This document shows, in pieces, positions 32,250-43,046 of a stretch of 64,000 bases of DNA. The DNA is taken from NCBI RefSeq assembly GCF_027943255.1, contig NC_072893.1:37842001-37906000 (forward strand). The letters are read 5' to 3'. The notes beneath the pieces were generated by a model. It did not search any database. It saw nothing but the letters and a program-made list of their open reading frames with translations, and was not told where the DNA came from. How positions within the stretch are numbered: the stretch's first letter is position 1; each line of letters opens with the position of its first letter. The position numbers were made by a program, and so were the translations under genes. This stretch comes from Anastrepha obliqua (lineage: Eukaryota; Arthropoda; Insecta; Diptera; Tephritidae).

Positions 32250-33122
32250 AGGGTGATTAAGTTAGAGGTATCGGATTTTATGAGGAAACTATGAAAATTC
32301 AAATTGATTAGACAATCTTTATTGTTTCTGTGTAGAATCATTCATTACATTTATTTTTTAAAGGCAATCTCTTTCAAATGTTGGCCGCAACTACGCCATA
32401 ATTCGGTCTTTGGTAAATACCAATTTTGAATGACTCGCTCGAGGACTTATGTCGAAATCTCGTGAATAATTTTAGTAATGTTGGCTTCCAATGAATGTTT
32501 CAATCAAAGCTGGTTCATCCAGAAAGCATTTTGACACATACCTCCACAAATAAAAGCCCAAAAGTGGCCAATCCATTGGTCCGAGACGAGAGATACATTT
32601 TTCATCGAAACGACGACGCAGAAAATGAATTGTTTCACGGACTGTATGGCAAGTTGCACCATGTTGTTGGCACCAAATGTTGTGAAGATCACGGGGATCA
32701 ATTTTCGGCATCAAAAAGTCGTTTATCATGGGCACGATAGCGTTCGCCAATCACTGTCCTCGCCAATCTCGTCTTTGAAGAAATATGAGCCGATGATTCC
32801 TCCAGCCCATTGGCCTCACCAAACGGTTATTTTCAATGGATGTAATGGTTATTCTTGCATGGCGTGGGGCTGGGGTTTTGACGTAGCCATGAAGCTAAAA
32901 ATGGGCCTCATTTCTGAACACCATAAATTGGCCTAAGCGCGTCATGAACACTTTTCACAGAGAGTCGATTTTCGTAATGCAATTCTACGATTTGTAAACG
33001 TTGTTGAGGGGTAAGATTTTCCATGAAGAAATGTCAATGAATACTGAAAAACTACATATTTAGTTTAGCAGTAGCCACACGTGATCGCCTATTGAAAAAA
33101 GTATCTCCAATCTGATCACCCT
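32250..33122 (-). pseudogene. Internally deleted mariner with TA-flanked ends
   Basis: Ends AAGGGTGAT at 32250 and 33122 (inverted), flanked by TA. On the minus strand MENLTPQQRLQIVELHYENR at 33025 runs to ALRPIYGVQK. It then jumps to a catalytic-region trace (RNEAHF..HGYVKTP) and IVPMINDFLMPKIDP, WCQQHGATCHT (His for the second Asp), LDEPALIETF. The region between residues about 35 and 165 is deleted. Confidence 0.8.
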
Positions 33123-33239
33123 TTACTTTCGCTTGCATGCACATGCATATATTTGTACTATATTAGTATGAATGAAATTTCTTTGAAATTTAGATTCAAG
33201 AAAAGAAGTCAATTGTGAAAACTCAACGTGCGTATACAA

Positions 33240-33590
33240 AATTAATGATGTGAAAAGTGCGCCTTCAATGTAAGAACACCATTAAACATTTGTACGAAAG
33301 GTTTTCGACTGGTGATGCTCTTTCTAATCCAAAGAGGCCAAATCAAAATCGACCAAGGCGTCGCCAAGGACATCCCAAAATCGCCGTTCTCAACAGTTGG
33401 GCATTGCTCGGACCACTTTACAACGAATTATCCGCATTGATTTGCATTTATTCCCGTATAAGATTCAATTGACGCAAAGATTGCTGCCTGCAGACAAGCC
33501 TCGTCGATTGGAATGGGCCCAAAGAGTCATCGAAATCCATCGGGTCCGTCGAATATGGGCAACCCTGTACAAAATGGCGCTAAATTAATC
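33240..33590 (+). pseudogene. Short mariner remnant
   Basis: Reads the first helix-turn-helix end (RLQCKNTIKHLYERFSTGDA), RRRQGHPKIAVL, then RIIRIDLHLFPYKIQLTQRL and RRLEWAQRVIE. It stops at a terminus ATTAATCACCCTATA near 33595. The catalytic domain is deleted. Confidence 0.65.
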
Positions 33591-33595
33591 ACCCT

Positions 33596-33984
33596 ATATA
33601 ATTTTTACATATTGCGTTGTACGTCAGTCAGGTTTGACACTTGTGAATTAGACAGCTGCAGTATGCAAACTGACAAGCAATGCAGCGTGTAAAAGTCAAA
33701 ATAAAGATTTCTATCACTGAAAATTTTCTATTTATTAAAAAAGTTATAAAAAAAAACATTGGATGATCAATTTTGCGCCACTTTGCACCTACTCATTCCT
33801 TAGGTTCTTACTATACATACATATGGGTAGTTATAATCAAGAAATCCATTACTCTTTCCCTAAACCCACCTTCAACAGGCTCTTCGAGATTAACATTCCG
33901 TCAAGAAAAGAGCGGCAAACTCAAACTAAGAATATCAAAAGTTGGTCAGAAATGCCTAATAGCTCCAAATGGTATTAACATCTT
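33596..33984. other. No gene recognised
   Basis: Intron sequence. An A-rich run near 33750. Nothing else supported. Confidence 0.3.
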
Positions 33985-34462
33985 CTTCAGGGGCAGTCTT
34001 ATATGAGTTCCGGGACATAGAGATATTGGAGGAAATTGCAAGGCTGATGAGCCAGCCAGGTACTAATCTTCCACTTCTTCAAAACAGAGGCAATATTGGA
34101 ACTCCTATGGCAATTTGCAACTTAAGGATAAAAAATAATATTCTACAAGAGGCCAAGAGGTCATGGAAAGGCAAAAATTCTTGTTTCACAGTCAGGATAA
34201 TTTGGCCGCGTATAGATAGGAAAAGGTCAGGCAAATGGCGCGAGAGAACATCTCGAAGGTCGTGGCTTGTGTCGCCGGTCATTGACTGTTAGGTAGGCAC
34301 TCTTCTAGGCTAGAAGTATTTTCTCATGAATACTGCAGAAGTTGTAGGTAAGAGGAAGAAGCAGTAGATTACTTCCTCTGTAATTGTCCAGCCTTAGCTA
34401 GGAGTAGAGCAAGGTTCTTAGGAAAATACTCTTTTGACTTGACTTGGGTGAATTCCTTCACT
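33985..34462 (+). pseudogene. LOA/I-like non-LTR 3' fragment 1
   Basis: RNase H end and C-terminal tail in shifted frames: GNCKADE-like start near 34035, LLQNRGNIGTPMAI, WPRIDRKRS, then VVxxxTGHC and HEYCRSC...CNCPALARSRARF to about 34435. It is directly followed by an RNase H block from another copy. Confidence 0.7.
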
Positions 34463-35275
34463 TTTCGGCTTCCCGACTACTGTAGTATCTTTCAGGCTGA
34501 ACTGATGGCAATAATGAAAGCTGTGACACCTGGAGATGATGTCTACATTTCCACTGATATCCAGGCGGCGATAAATTCTCTCACAAAACAGTCGACAACC
34601 TCCAAGGTAGTCATGAAATACCGCGCATCTCTTAACGAGATGGCTGAGTCATTTCACCTAATTATAACATGGGTTCCTGGCCATTGTGACATTGAGGGGA
34701 ACTGCAGGGCCGATGAACTAGCGAATATCGATACAAAATTGACTGATGAGTACATAGACAATGATTACGGTATACCCTTGCAAACATGTAAACTACGTAT
34801 TCTCGAAGAAATTGTAATAGTAGCGAATGAAAGATTGCGTAATGAAGCAACTTGCAAAATCGACCGACAGCTGTGGCCGACTCTCAATGCTAAACGCTCA
34901 GAACTTCTACTAAGAAGAGATAAGCAGTGTTAACACACTGATTTCAGTTATTACGGGGCACTGCCTAATCGGTAGACACGCTCAGAGAATGGGCGTGCAA
35001 ACCATGACTTCTGCAGAAGCTGTCTAGAAGACGAAGAGGAAGAGACGATCCCTACCTTATGTGTCACTATCCTGCTCTATTCAGACGTAGACTTGCCATT
35101 TTGGGTAGACAATCCTTTCATGAATTGGAAGATCCCGGCTCTGCCGAAGTTAAGGATCTTACAAAATTTTTGAAAAGTTTACATTGGTTTTAGGAGGGAT
35201 AAGGGCATCACAATGGGCCATGAGTCCGAGTGTGTCCCACAGTGGACAACCGCTACAACCTAACCTAACCTTATG
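34463..35275 (+). pseudogene. LOA/I-like non-LTR 3' fragment 2
   Basis: RNase H domain again: FRLPDYCSIFQAELMAI, YISTDIQAAINSL, then WVPGHCDIEGNCRADELANI, and a decayed Cys-rich tail (HDFCRSCLEDEEEETIPTL). The 3' UTR ends CTACAACCTAACCTAACCT at about 35275. The first 17 residues abut fragment 1 without a break in frame. Confidence 0.8.
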
Positions 35276-35716
35276 TTGCCGTGTTACACAGTGACTTGGC
35301 TATTTTAAACCGACTACCACAAAAACCTAAACAAATCTAGACTTTTTCTCCCATGTAAACAAATTCGAGCATGCCCAGTGTATGCAAGAAAATGCGTGAC
35401 ACCTCAGCAAAAACAAAAATTGTCAAAAAGCAACGATATTTTGTAGATATTTAAAACTTGCACTTTACTGAACTTAAATTTAAAGCACTATAAAACTGCT
35501 TGCCCAGAAAAATTCTATAAATTCTGGTTAAAAAATTTAAAACATTGAGGAAATTTTATAAGACGTATTCTTATAAAAATATAGCGGCGTATTTATAAAT
35601 TTGCACTAGAAAAAATCGTCGCGGCACAAATTAAGAGTAGTTAGGGCAAGTATGTGCGTGTATATGTGTACTATAGAAGAAACCGCCTTCGTAATTTTAT
35701 AAATATATTTTCCGCG
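35276..35716. other. No gene recognised
   Basis: Intron sequence between the LOA tail and a SINE. Confidence 0.3.
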
Positions 35717-35970
35717 GGCGCCGTAGCCGAATGGGTTGGCGCGTGACTAACATTCAGGAGTGCGTAGGTTCGAATCTATCGAATAATAGAAAAAGTTTTC
35801 CCTAATAGCGGTCGCCTCTCGGCAGGCAATGGCAAACCTCCTCATTTACCGTTTGATGCCGACTTAAAACTGTAGGTACGTCCATTTGTTAAGCAACATC
35901 GACACAAAAATAGGAGGAGGAAGAGCTCGGCCAAACACCTAACAGAAGTGTACGCCCCAATACTTTATTT
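35717..35970 (+). mobile_element. tRNA-derived SINE, full-length copy
   Basis: Begins GCCGTAGCCGAATGGGTTGG (A-box-like) and GTAGGTTCGAATC (B box) 45 bp later. The body has AATAGCGGTCGCCTCTCGGC, GGCAATGGCAAACCTCC and a tail GAGCTCGGCCAAACACCTAA. Transcribed by RNA polymerase III if active. Confidence 0.8.
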
Positions 35971-36089
35971 ATTTCTTTTATATTTTCACATTAATATAAT
36001 ATATACATTGCAATATATTCGTAGCCAAGCACAACATTCATATGAGAAAGTAAACCATCCTCCTCAACACAATTCGCCACCAACGGAAA

Positions 36090-36325
36090 TGGATGTGCCA
36101 AGCAATGTCGAAGCGTAAACTGGCCGTTGATTTTCAATAGCTTTAATGGCATATCTGACTTTTCACAAATGGTATGGAACGTTTTATTACAAAATGTTTC
36201 GCTGGTCGACAGAACGCTTTATTGTAAATGAGAATTCTGACGGAAAAATCGTATTTTCAGAGGAAGCTCATTTCCACCTCAGTGGCTATGTTAACAAACA
36301 AAATTGCCACATTTGGGGATCGAAA
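36090..36325 (+). pseudogene. mariner catalytic fragment, left of an RTE-like insertion
   Basis: Reads IVFSEEAHFHLSGYVNKQNC, HIWGSKYSH around 36245-36325, with Glu in place of the first catalytic Asp. The upstream half is decayed. The sequence is cut at 36325, and a likely continuation lies at 37090-37390. Confidence 0.7.
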
Positions 36326-37085
36326 TATTCACACGCCGATGCATCCGCGCTGTTAGTTCTGCCTTCTCCAAACTGGATAAAGAGTCAAAGCGAATGGGTC
36401 TGGTGGTGAACGAGCACAAATCGAAGTCCTCCTGTCTTTAAACAAACAGTCGACGCACTTGCGTATCAGCACCCACACCACTGTTGACAATTATAATTTC
36501 AAGGTTGTAAAAGACTTCGTATATTTAGGAACTAGCATTAACACCGATAACAATGTCAGCCTAGAAATCCAATGTAGAATCTCTCTTGCCAACAAGTGCT
36601 ACTTTGGACTAAGTAGGCAACTGAGCAGTAAAATCCTCTCTCGACGAACAAAACTAACACTCTACAAGACTCTCATCATGCCCGTCCTAACGTATGGCGC
36701 AGAAGCTTGGACGATGACAACATCCGATGAAGCGACGCTTGGAGTGTTCGCGAGAAAACCTTTTGAACCTTTGCACGTTGGCAACGGCCTATATCGCAGG
36801 CGATGGAACGATGAGCTGTATGAGCGACGACATATACATAGTGCAGCGAATAAAGATCCAGCGGCTACGTTGGCTGGGTCATGTCGTCCGAATTGATTCA
36901 AAGGCTCCGGCTCTGAAAGCATTCGATGGGTACCAGCTGGTGTGAGCAGAGCAAGAAGAAGGCTTCACTTGGTGTGTCCAACTGGCGCCGGTTAGCACGA
37001 GAAAGAAACGACTGGCGCGCTTTTGTTAAACTCGGCCAAAATCGCGTAAGCGGTTATCGCGCCTATTAAGAAGAAGAAGGTGTAT
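36326..37085 (+). mobile_element. RTE-like non-LTR retrotransposon 3' end
   Basis: Frames in turn read ESKRMGLVVNEHKSK, VVKDFVYLGTSINTDNNVSL, CYFGLSRQLSSKILSRRTKL, TLYKTLIMPVLTYGAEAWTM and QRIKIQRLRWLGHVVRIDSK. The end is CGCCTATTAAGAAGAAGAAG. The block after the RT palm and the lack of RNase H fit an RTE-like clade. 5' truncated with a few frameshifts. Confidence 0.75.
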
Positions 37086-37089
37086 TCAT

Positions 37090-37390
37090 AACTAATGACT
37101 TTTTTGTGTGGATGTTTGTGAGCTAGAAGCCGACCTTAATCGATTTTTTGTATTCGAAAATTGTTGAGGATGAAATATAAGTAGGTTATGTGAGGCTTCA
37201 ACAGGGCAATGCTACAAGTCACGCAGGTAGTCTTATATTTCCATGCTCTCTTCGAAAATCGAACAATTAGTCGAATAAGTGATATCTAAAAGCTGCAATT
37301 TGACTCCAGTCGACTAATTATTGAGTGGCTTTGCTAAGGATAGATATTACAAAAGTTGAAAAATTAAATCCTTGTTGACGTTGGAGAAAT
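37090..37390 (+). pseudogene. mariner catalytic fragment, right of the RTE-like insertion
   Basis: Near 37190 reads RLQQGNATSHAGSLIF, which looks like a decayed QQDGATSHT block of a DD41D mariner, so the RTE-like end probably landed inside this copy. Confidence 0.45.
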
Positions 37391-37462
37391 AAACTTGTAA
37401 AAACAAATTACGTTGTAATTTTAGTTAAATTGTACAATGTTTAATGACAAGGAACACTATTT

Positions 37463-37858
37463 TCTTATATATAAAAATGAATGTTTGTCTGTATATCATC
37501 GATGAACTCAAAAACTACAGAATCCATTACTATAAAAATTGGTATATATATGTATGTATTTTTCCACGGAGAAGGTTTGTAGGATATGCTCATTGATGCC
37601 ACTCGCCACCAGGTGGCGCTGCAGAGTAGCAAATTCTGCCCCGTTCAACCGATTGTCATCAAAATTAGTATGGCCATGTATTTTTACACAGAGGAAACGA
37701 AGAAATATTGTGCATCCCACATCACTTCAATAAACATCGAATTGAAACTAAACTTTGTAATGTCACAATTTTTTCGAAATAAACAAAATCAATAAAATTT
37801 ATTCGTCTACGCACCAGATTTGTGTACTGATTTTTCTTTAAAGTTATTTTACAGCTGG
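37463..37858 (+). mobile_element. Short non-autonomous Helitron
   Basis: A TC-start TCTTATATATAAAAATGAAT at 37463 and a CAGCTGG end at 37858. The last 170 bp match the 3' tail of the Helitron at 7165-7320 (GAAATATTGTGxATCCCAC, AACTTTGTAATGTCACAA). A piece of helicase C-terminal coding (FVYAPD) sits out of order inside the tail. Confidence 0.65.
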
Positions 37859-39169
37859 TTTTTAATAAAAAAGTATCATTGGAAAATGTTGACGTGTCTT
37901 TTATATATAACAGAATTAATTTACAGCCCAAGTTTTGAAATCAACACTTGAATTTTCGTGATCCCCCCTGTTTGTGATATGCGGGCTGTTACCTAAGGTT
38001 TGAGATATGGCAACACCAGCGTGAATATACCACTGTGCTGGTAAATATTGATATGTTTAATTGAATTTCATCGTAAACATTCTCATTTCATGATTTTTTT
38101 TGACATTCAACATGAATTAAGAATTAAGAAATAAGGATCAACCAACAACTTTTGATAATGAACCACGCCTGTATATCACTGGCTTTCCAAATTCAATCGT
38201 AGTATGACAATTACTTCGCTAAACAGTACGAATTTTGTGAAGATCTACAACTACTGCATAAGTTGCGCCAGAAGAAAAATCCTGGACGTACCCTAAGCTT
38301 GAGGCATGCTTGAGCAATAGTTCGTACATGCAATACTGCATGAACATTTGACCTTCAAAAAGATTGAAACGGATATATATTGACAAAGTTGTATCGTGGT
38401 GCATCAAAATACGCCTCTAAGATGCTGACAGGCTACATGCAGTACAATTGTGGGTCAATGCATATGAGTGCGAAACGAAACTATAATCGACTTTATAGTC
38501 TGATCTTTTAAGCTCATCCACGAAAGATTTTCAAGCAAAAGATCGCTTGCTTTTTCGGAATAATGGAGTTTGTCTCGCGCGTTTGGTATGAGACCATTTG
38601 TTAGCCAGAAATGAAAGAAAAATACGAACGTCTTATTACGAAAGACGAATCATTCGTCATCACGACCTTGATAGGTCTTACAAATCAAACTCAAACAAAC
38701 GAGTATTTATGCACTAAAAATATCGAATTGATGTATGATCCGCAGATCAAAAGCAAAATAAAAGCGGAACATTTTTGGACGCCTAAATAAGTGTTTGATG
38801 CGTTCAAACCACATTTTTTGGCATGACCTTAATCGGAGTGGTAAAAGTGCTACAAATGGATATAAAAGTATTTGATAACCAGGTATAATATTTTGAAACA
38901 CAACGAAGCCATTTACTTATTCTTTTCAAACTTCAATAGCAACCCTCGAATTACTGAAACTTCATTTGAAAATTCTTAAATAATACTTCTCTGCCGGAAA
39001 AGCAGCTGGAGATTTTCGGAGTCATTCGGGATGGGAAAGAAAAGAAAAATACATTCAGGTGTACAAGCGTACTGCTAAATTGAAGGGTTTCGGAGATCTC
39101 ATGCCCCGCTACGGTGCTTGTCGTCGATTACGGATTTTCATTCCCACGTGTCACTGTGAATCTTTGTAT
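37859..39169. other. No gene recognised
   Basis: Intron sequence. ITKDESF near 38635 could be a trace of another transposase, but it is not supported by neighbouring motifs. Confidence 0.3.
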
Positions 39170-39171
39170 TA

Positions 39172-39749
39172 GGGTTGCTATTTATATTTCTGGACTAACA
39201 ATGGAAAAATCGAGGTTGAAAACGAGTTTTTTTTTTAATGTTTTCGTTGATGTTCTAAATATTTTTACATTCTTTTGAGCCAATTTTGGAAGCATTTTGT
39301 TAAATTGCGTGTTCAGAGCGTTTCCCGGGAGTTTTTTAAATTATTTATTTATTTTTATTATTTTTTTAACCCAACGTGGTCTGCAAAATCTTATTGATGC
39401 TTGTCATACTAATACCCAAGGAAGCCTCAATCTCATGGCATGTGAATGCAAAAACTGGACCAGAATTCATCGGTAAGTGAACATCGACCGCGAGAGCATT
39501 CATAGTACCATTAGTTTTTTATGGCGATAGAGGTTTCTGCTTGCTCGCGGTATGCTGATTTTAGATCAACGAAGCATTGTTAATGAAGTTAAACTGCGTC
39601 GAAAATTGTGAAAAATAGTCGCACAAAAAAGTTCACGGTTGAATTCCCTGAGTAAGTTTATGGTAAAATATATCAAATTTTCCAATGAAGACATCAGATG
39701 GGGCCTGAAGACAAGATAAGTGCGCAAGACCAAAACTATAAATAGCAAC
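39172..39749 (-). mobile_element. Small mariner-derived element
   Basis: Inverted ends GTTGCTATTTATA next to TA at both sides of 578 bp. On the minus strand TCHEIEASLGISMTSINKIL is a mariner helix-turn-helix. The rest is deleted or decayed. Confidence 0.65.
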
Positions 39750-39800
39750 TAGCAAAACTATAGCAAAATACAATGGAGTTTGTGAAGTATTCGTAGGGTA

Positions 39801-40070
39801 GCCGCCGTAGCCGAATGTGTTGGTGTGTGACTACCATTCGGCAGTGCGTAGGTTCGAATTTGCGTGCATGAAGTAGCAAGGTTTTTTTAATAGCGGTGGC
39901 CCCTCGGCACACAATGGCAAACCTCCGAGTGTATTTCTGCCATTCGAAAACCTCCTTATAAAAACCACTAGCCGTTCGGAGGCGGCTTAATACTGTAAGT
40001 CAAGACGTACGCCACAAATAGGAGAAAGAGCTCAACCAAACACCTAACAGAAGTGCTTTTTTTTTTTGTA
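39801..40070 (+). mobile_element. tRNA-derived SINE, full-length copy
   Basis: GCCGCCGTAGCCGAATGTG at the start, GTAGGTTCGAATT B-box-like, GGCAATGGCAAACCTCC-type body with CGAGTGTATTTCTGCCATTC, and a T10 tail at 40061. Confidence 0.8.
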
Positions 40071-40460
40071 TTTGTAGGTTAGATTGAGCGGCGGTTGACA
40101 GACACACTTTGACCTGAATAGTCACATAGTGATACCACTGGAGCTCCTTTACACTCCTGAGTCTTATATGACCCACCTGTGGATTTAATAAATTATGTTA
40201 ATTTTGGCCACGCCATTTGGGCGGCCTCTTCAGTGCTGTCGAGGAAAGCCAATCTGGGCGTATTCGTCAGAAAAGCTTTAACTAATTTCACTTTGAATTT
40301 CAAAACTGAGCGCGCAACAACAAATGGCGTCAACATTTTAATTCAGCGTTTATTTGTTTTTTTGCTTTTTTGGTTAACAGATCATTATTTTCTATAAACT
40401 GCTTTGCTTTATTCAAAGGAGATGGTCACGCTATGCTATTTAAAATATCTAAAAACTTAC

Positions 40461-41153
40461 ACGATTCTTGTTTTCGAGCAGTTCTTTTAGATTTTCCTCG
40501 ACGATCTCCTCATCCGTCATCGACTCCAGACTCTTTTTGCCATGCGTGCTGCTTGGAACGCTTGTCGTTGAGATCGTTTCACTTTTCAGCGTCGCTCTAG
40601 AATCCACCTTCTGCAGCGTTCTATTCAAACTATTACCTTTCACTGTGTCATTCGACTCCCGCCTCGGTAAGGTGCCCGAGAGTGACTTCAAGTCGTTTTT
40701 AGATTCACCACTACGTAAAGTCGATTTTGAATCTGATTTTATCAAAATTTTGTGATCACTTTTTAAGGAGGTTTTTGATTCGGCTTTCGAAAGTGTCGAA
40801 TGTGTGTTGGGTGTGAGCTTTGTATCACTTTTTCGTTTATGCTTTGTGTCATTTTTGATTTGTATGACGAAATCATTTTTTGTATCATTAACAGTTAAAA
40901 TGTTTGAAATATGTTTAGATTCACTTTTGTTACCGCTCTCTTTCAACTGTGTTGCTAAATTTTTTGGCACATTTTTATGCGAATTATGTGTAGGCACAAT
41001 AATGGTAGGAGGAGTATTTTTGAAACGCACGCGGTCATGTTTAAAATTGTCAGTTATTTCGAATCGTACATCATTTGGCGCGGTGTTATATGGTTTCACT
41101 TGATTTGTGTGATTTTTTTCATTCTTCACTTCGAATCCAATAAGAGCAGACAT
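40461..41153 (-). CDS. Two-membrane-segment protein, first main coding exon
   Basis: 231 codons from the ATG at 41153 to a CGT|GTAAGT donor, phase 0. The sequence starts MSALIGFEVKNEKNH and is Ser/Lys/Asn-rich and likely disordered, with loose repeats of a (D/E)S(K/R)xTLKS type (SKTSLKSD, SKSTLRSGES, SRATLKSE). It ends TDEEIVEENLKELLENKNR, which joins in phase to EERKANGR at 26606, giving a 406-residue protein with a 13.9 kb intron. I do not recognise the family. Joining over that distance is an inference from phase, strand and charge continuity. Confidence 0.65.
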
Positions 41154-42454
41154 ATTCTTCCAAATTACAAAAACAAAAAAAAAATTATGTATAAAAATAA
41201 AATATAAGATACAAAAGTCAGATACTGCAAGATTAAATTTTAAAATTTTCGAATAAATTCTGTATACCGAGAAATGTGAATCGTGCGCGCCGCTTTCTGA
41301 ATTACAACTAAAATCGTTCAAGACTTTCGTGCTAAAAATGCTGGCGTGCCGTTTTCCCGACATTTTCCACACTTTCACGATAACTTCGCTACACTTTATG
41401 TATTTTCGATTATCTTTTCTTGTTTTTTTGTTTTTTTTTTTTTGTTTGTTCTCCATTTAACACTTGTGCGAATTGCGAGTACTCACCCGTACCATTTACA
41501 CACCTATAATACAGGAAAGTTTTACTATAAAATCCAAAGGAAAATGCCAAAAATTAAAGTGAAAAAAGTACCAGCAAAGAGTGCAGATATACTTTAAGAA
41601 AATATCAAAAGTATTCGAAAATACACCGCGCTATGCCATGGAGTCCATGAAATCTGCTTATTTGTTTACTTTATCATAAATTAGCCAGGGAGAGGAATCG
41701 GCTGCGAGCGACGATCGGGCGCAGATCGGTGTGCAGCTGGAAACACTGCGGATATTTGTTGTTGCTATTAATTGGCATTGATTGGCAATTTTCAAAGCAG
41801 CGGGAGTCGGCTAAGCGTTTAAGAACTAAATACTACATGTGTATATACATTCATCTACAAATAAACATAAAAAGGCATGCCTGCGTGTGCACGGGTGCGT
41901 ATACGTAACCACAACAAATGTAATAAAAGAACAAAGAAACCAACGGATGTATGCGACTTTTATGCCTTATTTTACATTTTGTAAATATTTTGTAATATAA
42001 ACGAATAGTTTTGGCAGGGAGCTGAAGTTCGCCGGTTTTGGTCAATTTAATGAATGGAAATTTGATCAGAGTTAATTAGAAATTTATTTTCTGAATTTTT
42101 TTATTTTTGTTTTTGCGATGCATATTAATGAAATGACCTAGCGTAAGTGATGACAGTCTCATAGCCAGTCGTTTATTTATTTATTTATTTTATTTTTGAA
42201 AAGAAAAACGCAGAGCAATTTGATTAGAACAATAAATGGTTGGTTTGTTGTTTTTATAATTTTTTTGTTACATATATTAAAGTAAATTATTAATAATAAA
42301 TAATAATAAATGATTAGTTAATTACAAGACTTACGCCTTATTAGAGAAACACGTTGTGAGAGGGGGAAAAGGGAATGAACGCAAAGATGTTTAATGAAAC
42401 AAAATATTTGGTTGGCGGGCGAATGGAACAGTTATGTGCGGAATAACCAGGCAA
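41154..42454. other. Upstream region of the two-membrane-segment gene
   Basis: Holds one or two candidate first exons (41268-41363 and 41487-41495 on the minus strand) and the presumed promoter. I found no initiator that I would defend. AT-rich with TTTATTTATT runs beyond 42170. Confidence 0.4.
41487..41495 (-). CDS. Possible short 5' coding exon of the same gene
   Basis: ATGGTACGG then the strong donor GTGAGT at 41486. The acceptor TAATTTGGAAG at 41157, after a long T tract on the minus strand, would give M-V-R-N-M-S-A in frame. An alternative start, MSGKRHASIF at about 41360 with a GTATAC donor, is also in phase 0, so alternative first exons are possible. Confidence 0.35.
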
Positions 42455-42700
42455 CCGCCGTAGCCGAATGGGTTGGTGTGTGGCTACCATTCGGGAGTGC
42501 GTAGGTTCAAATCTCCATACATGAAACAGCAAATGAAAAACGAGTGTTTTTCTGCCTCATCAAAAATATCTGGCGTTCGGGGTCGGCTTAAGACTGTAGA
42601 TCCCCTATTTTATGGAACAACATCAGGATTCACGCCACAAATAGGAGGAGGAGCTCGGGCAAACACCTAGCAGAAGTGTACGTGCCAATTATTTACTTTC
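42455..42700 (+). mobile_element. tRNA-derived SINE, shortened body
   Basis: Starts CCGCCGTAGCCGAATGGG with GTAGGTTCAAATC B box. It lacks most of the AATAGCGGTCGCC block but keeps the tail CACAAATAGGAGGAGGAGCT. Confidence 0.8.
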
Positions 42701-43046
42701 TATTTTATTTTTATGTGTATGTGTGGTGTACTGGTGTGGAAACTGAAAAATTCAAAATTTTTGTTTCAAAATTTCCCATTCATTATTTTTCAGGTGTGGC
42801 ATCACTATCTAAAGTTATAAAAACGTACATTTTGACAGCGGTCTCTTATGAGAGCGAAAAGAGCTTCACATCTTGACGTCTGCGGTTTGAACAACGACTG
42901 ATTATATGAGTGTAAGAATACGTGTGAAATGAGTGAGCAGAATCTTCCTGCCGTATCCCCGGTGACGTGGCAGCTGAAGTTACTTTCAAAGATTTGCTTC
43001 GAAACAAATTTTTTAATTAATAATATTATTAAAAATAACCCCTAAA
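42701..43046. other. No gene recognised
   Basis: AT-rich spacer between a SINE and a TTAA element. Confidence 0.3.

Larger units (their letters stand above)
26607..40460 (-). other. 13.9 kb transposon-filled intron
   Basis: Between the first and middle coding exons of the two-membrane-segment gene. It holds seven mariner pieces, the long-inverted-repeat element, LOA fragments, an RTE-like end, a short Helitron and three SINE copies. No other host exon is convincing on either strand. Confidence 0.6.

Noticed and set aside
35717..35800. Functional tRNA gene
   Set aside because: Has A- and B-box-like sequences but no closing acceptor stem and is followed by a SINE body shared with other copies.
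38600..38900. Possible transposase trace (ITKDESF, MYDPQIKSK)
   Set aside because: Only isolated short resemblances, no consistent order of motifs and no element ends.
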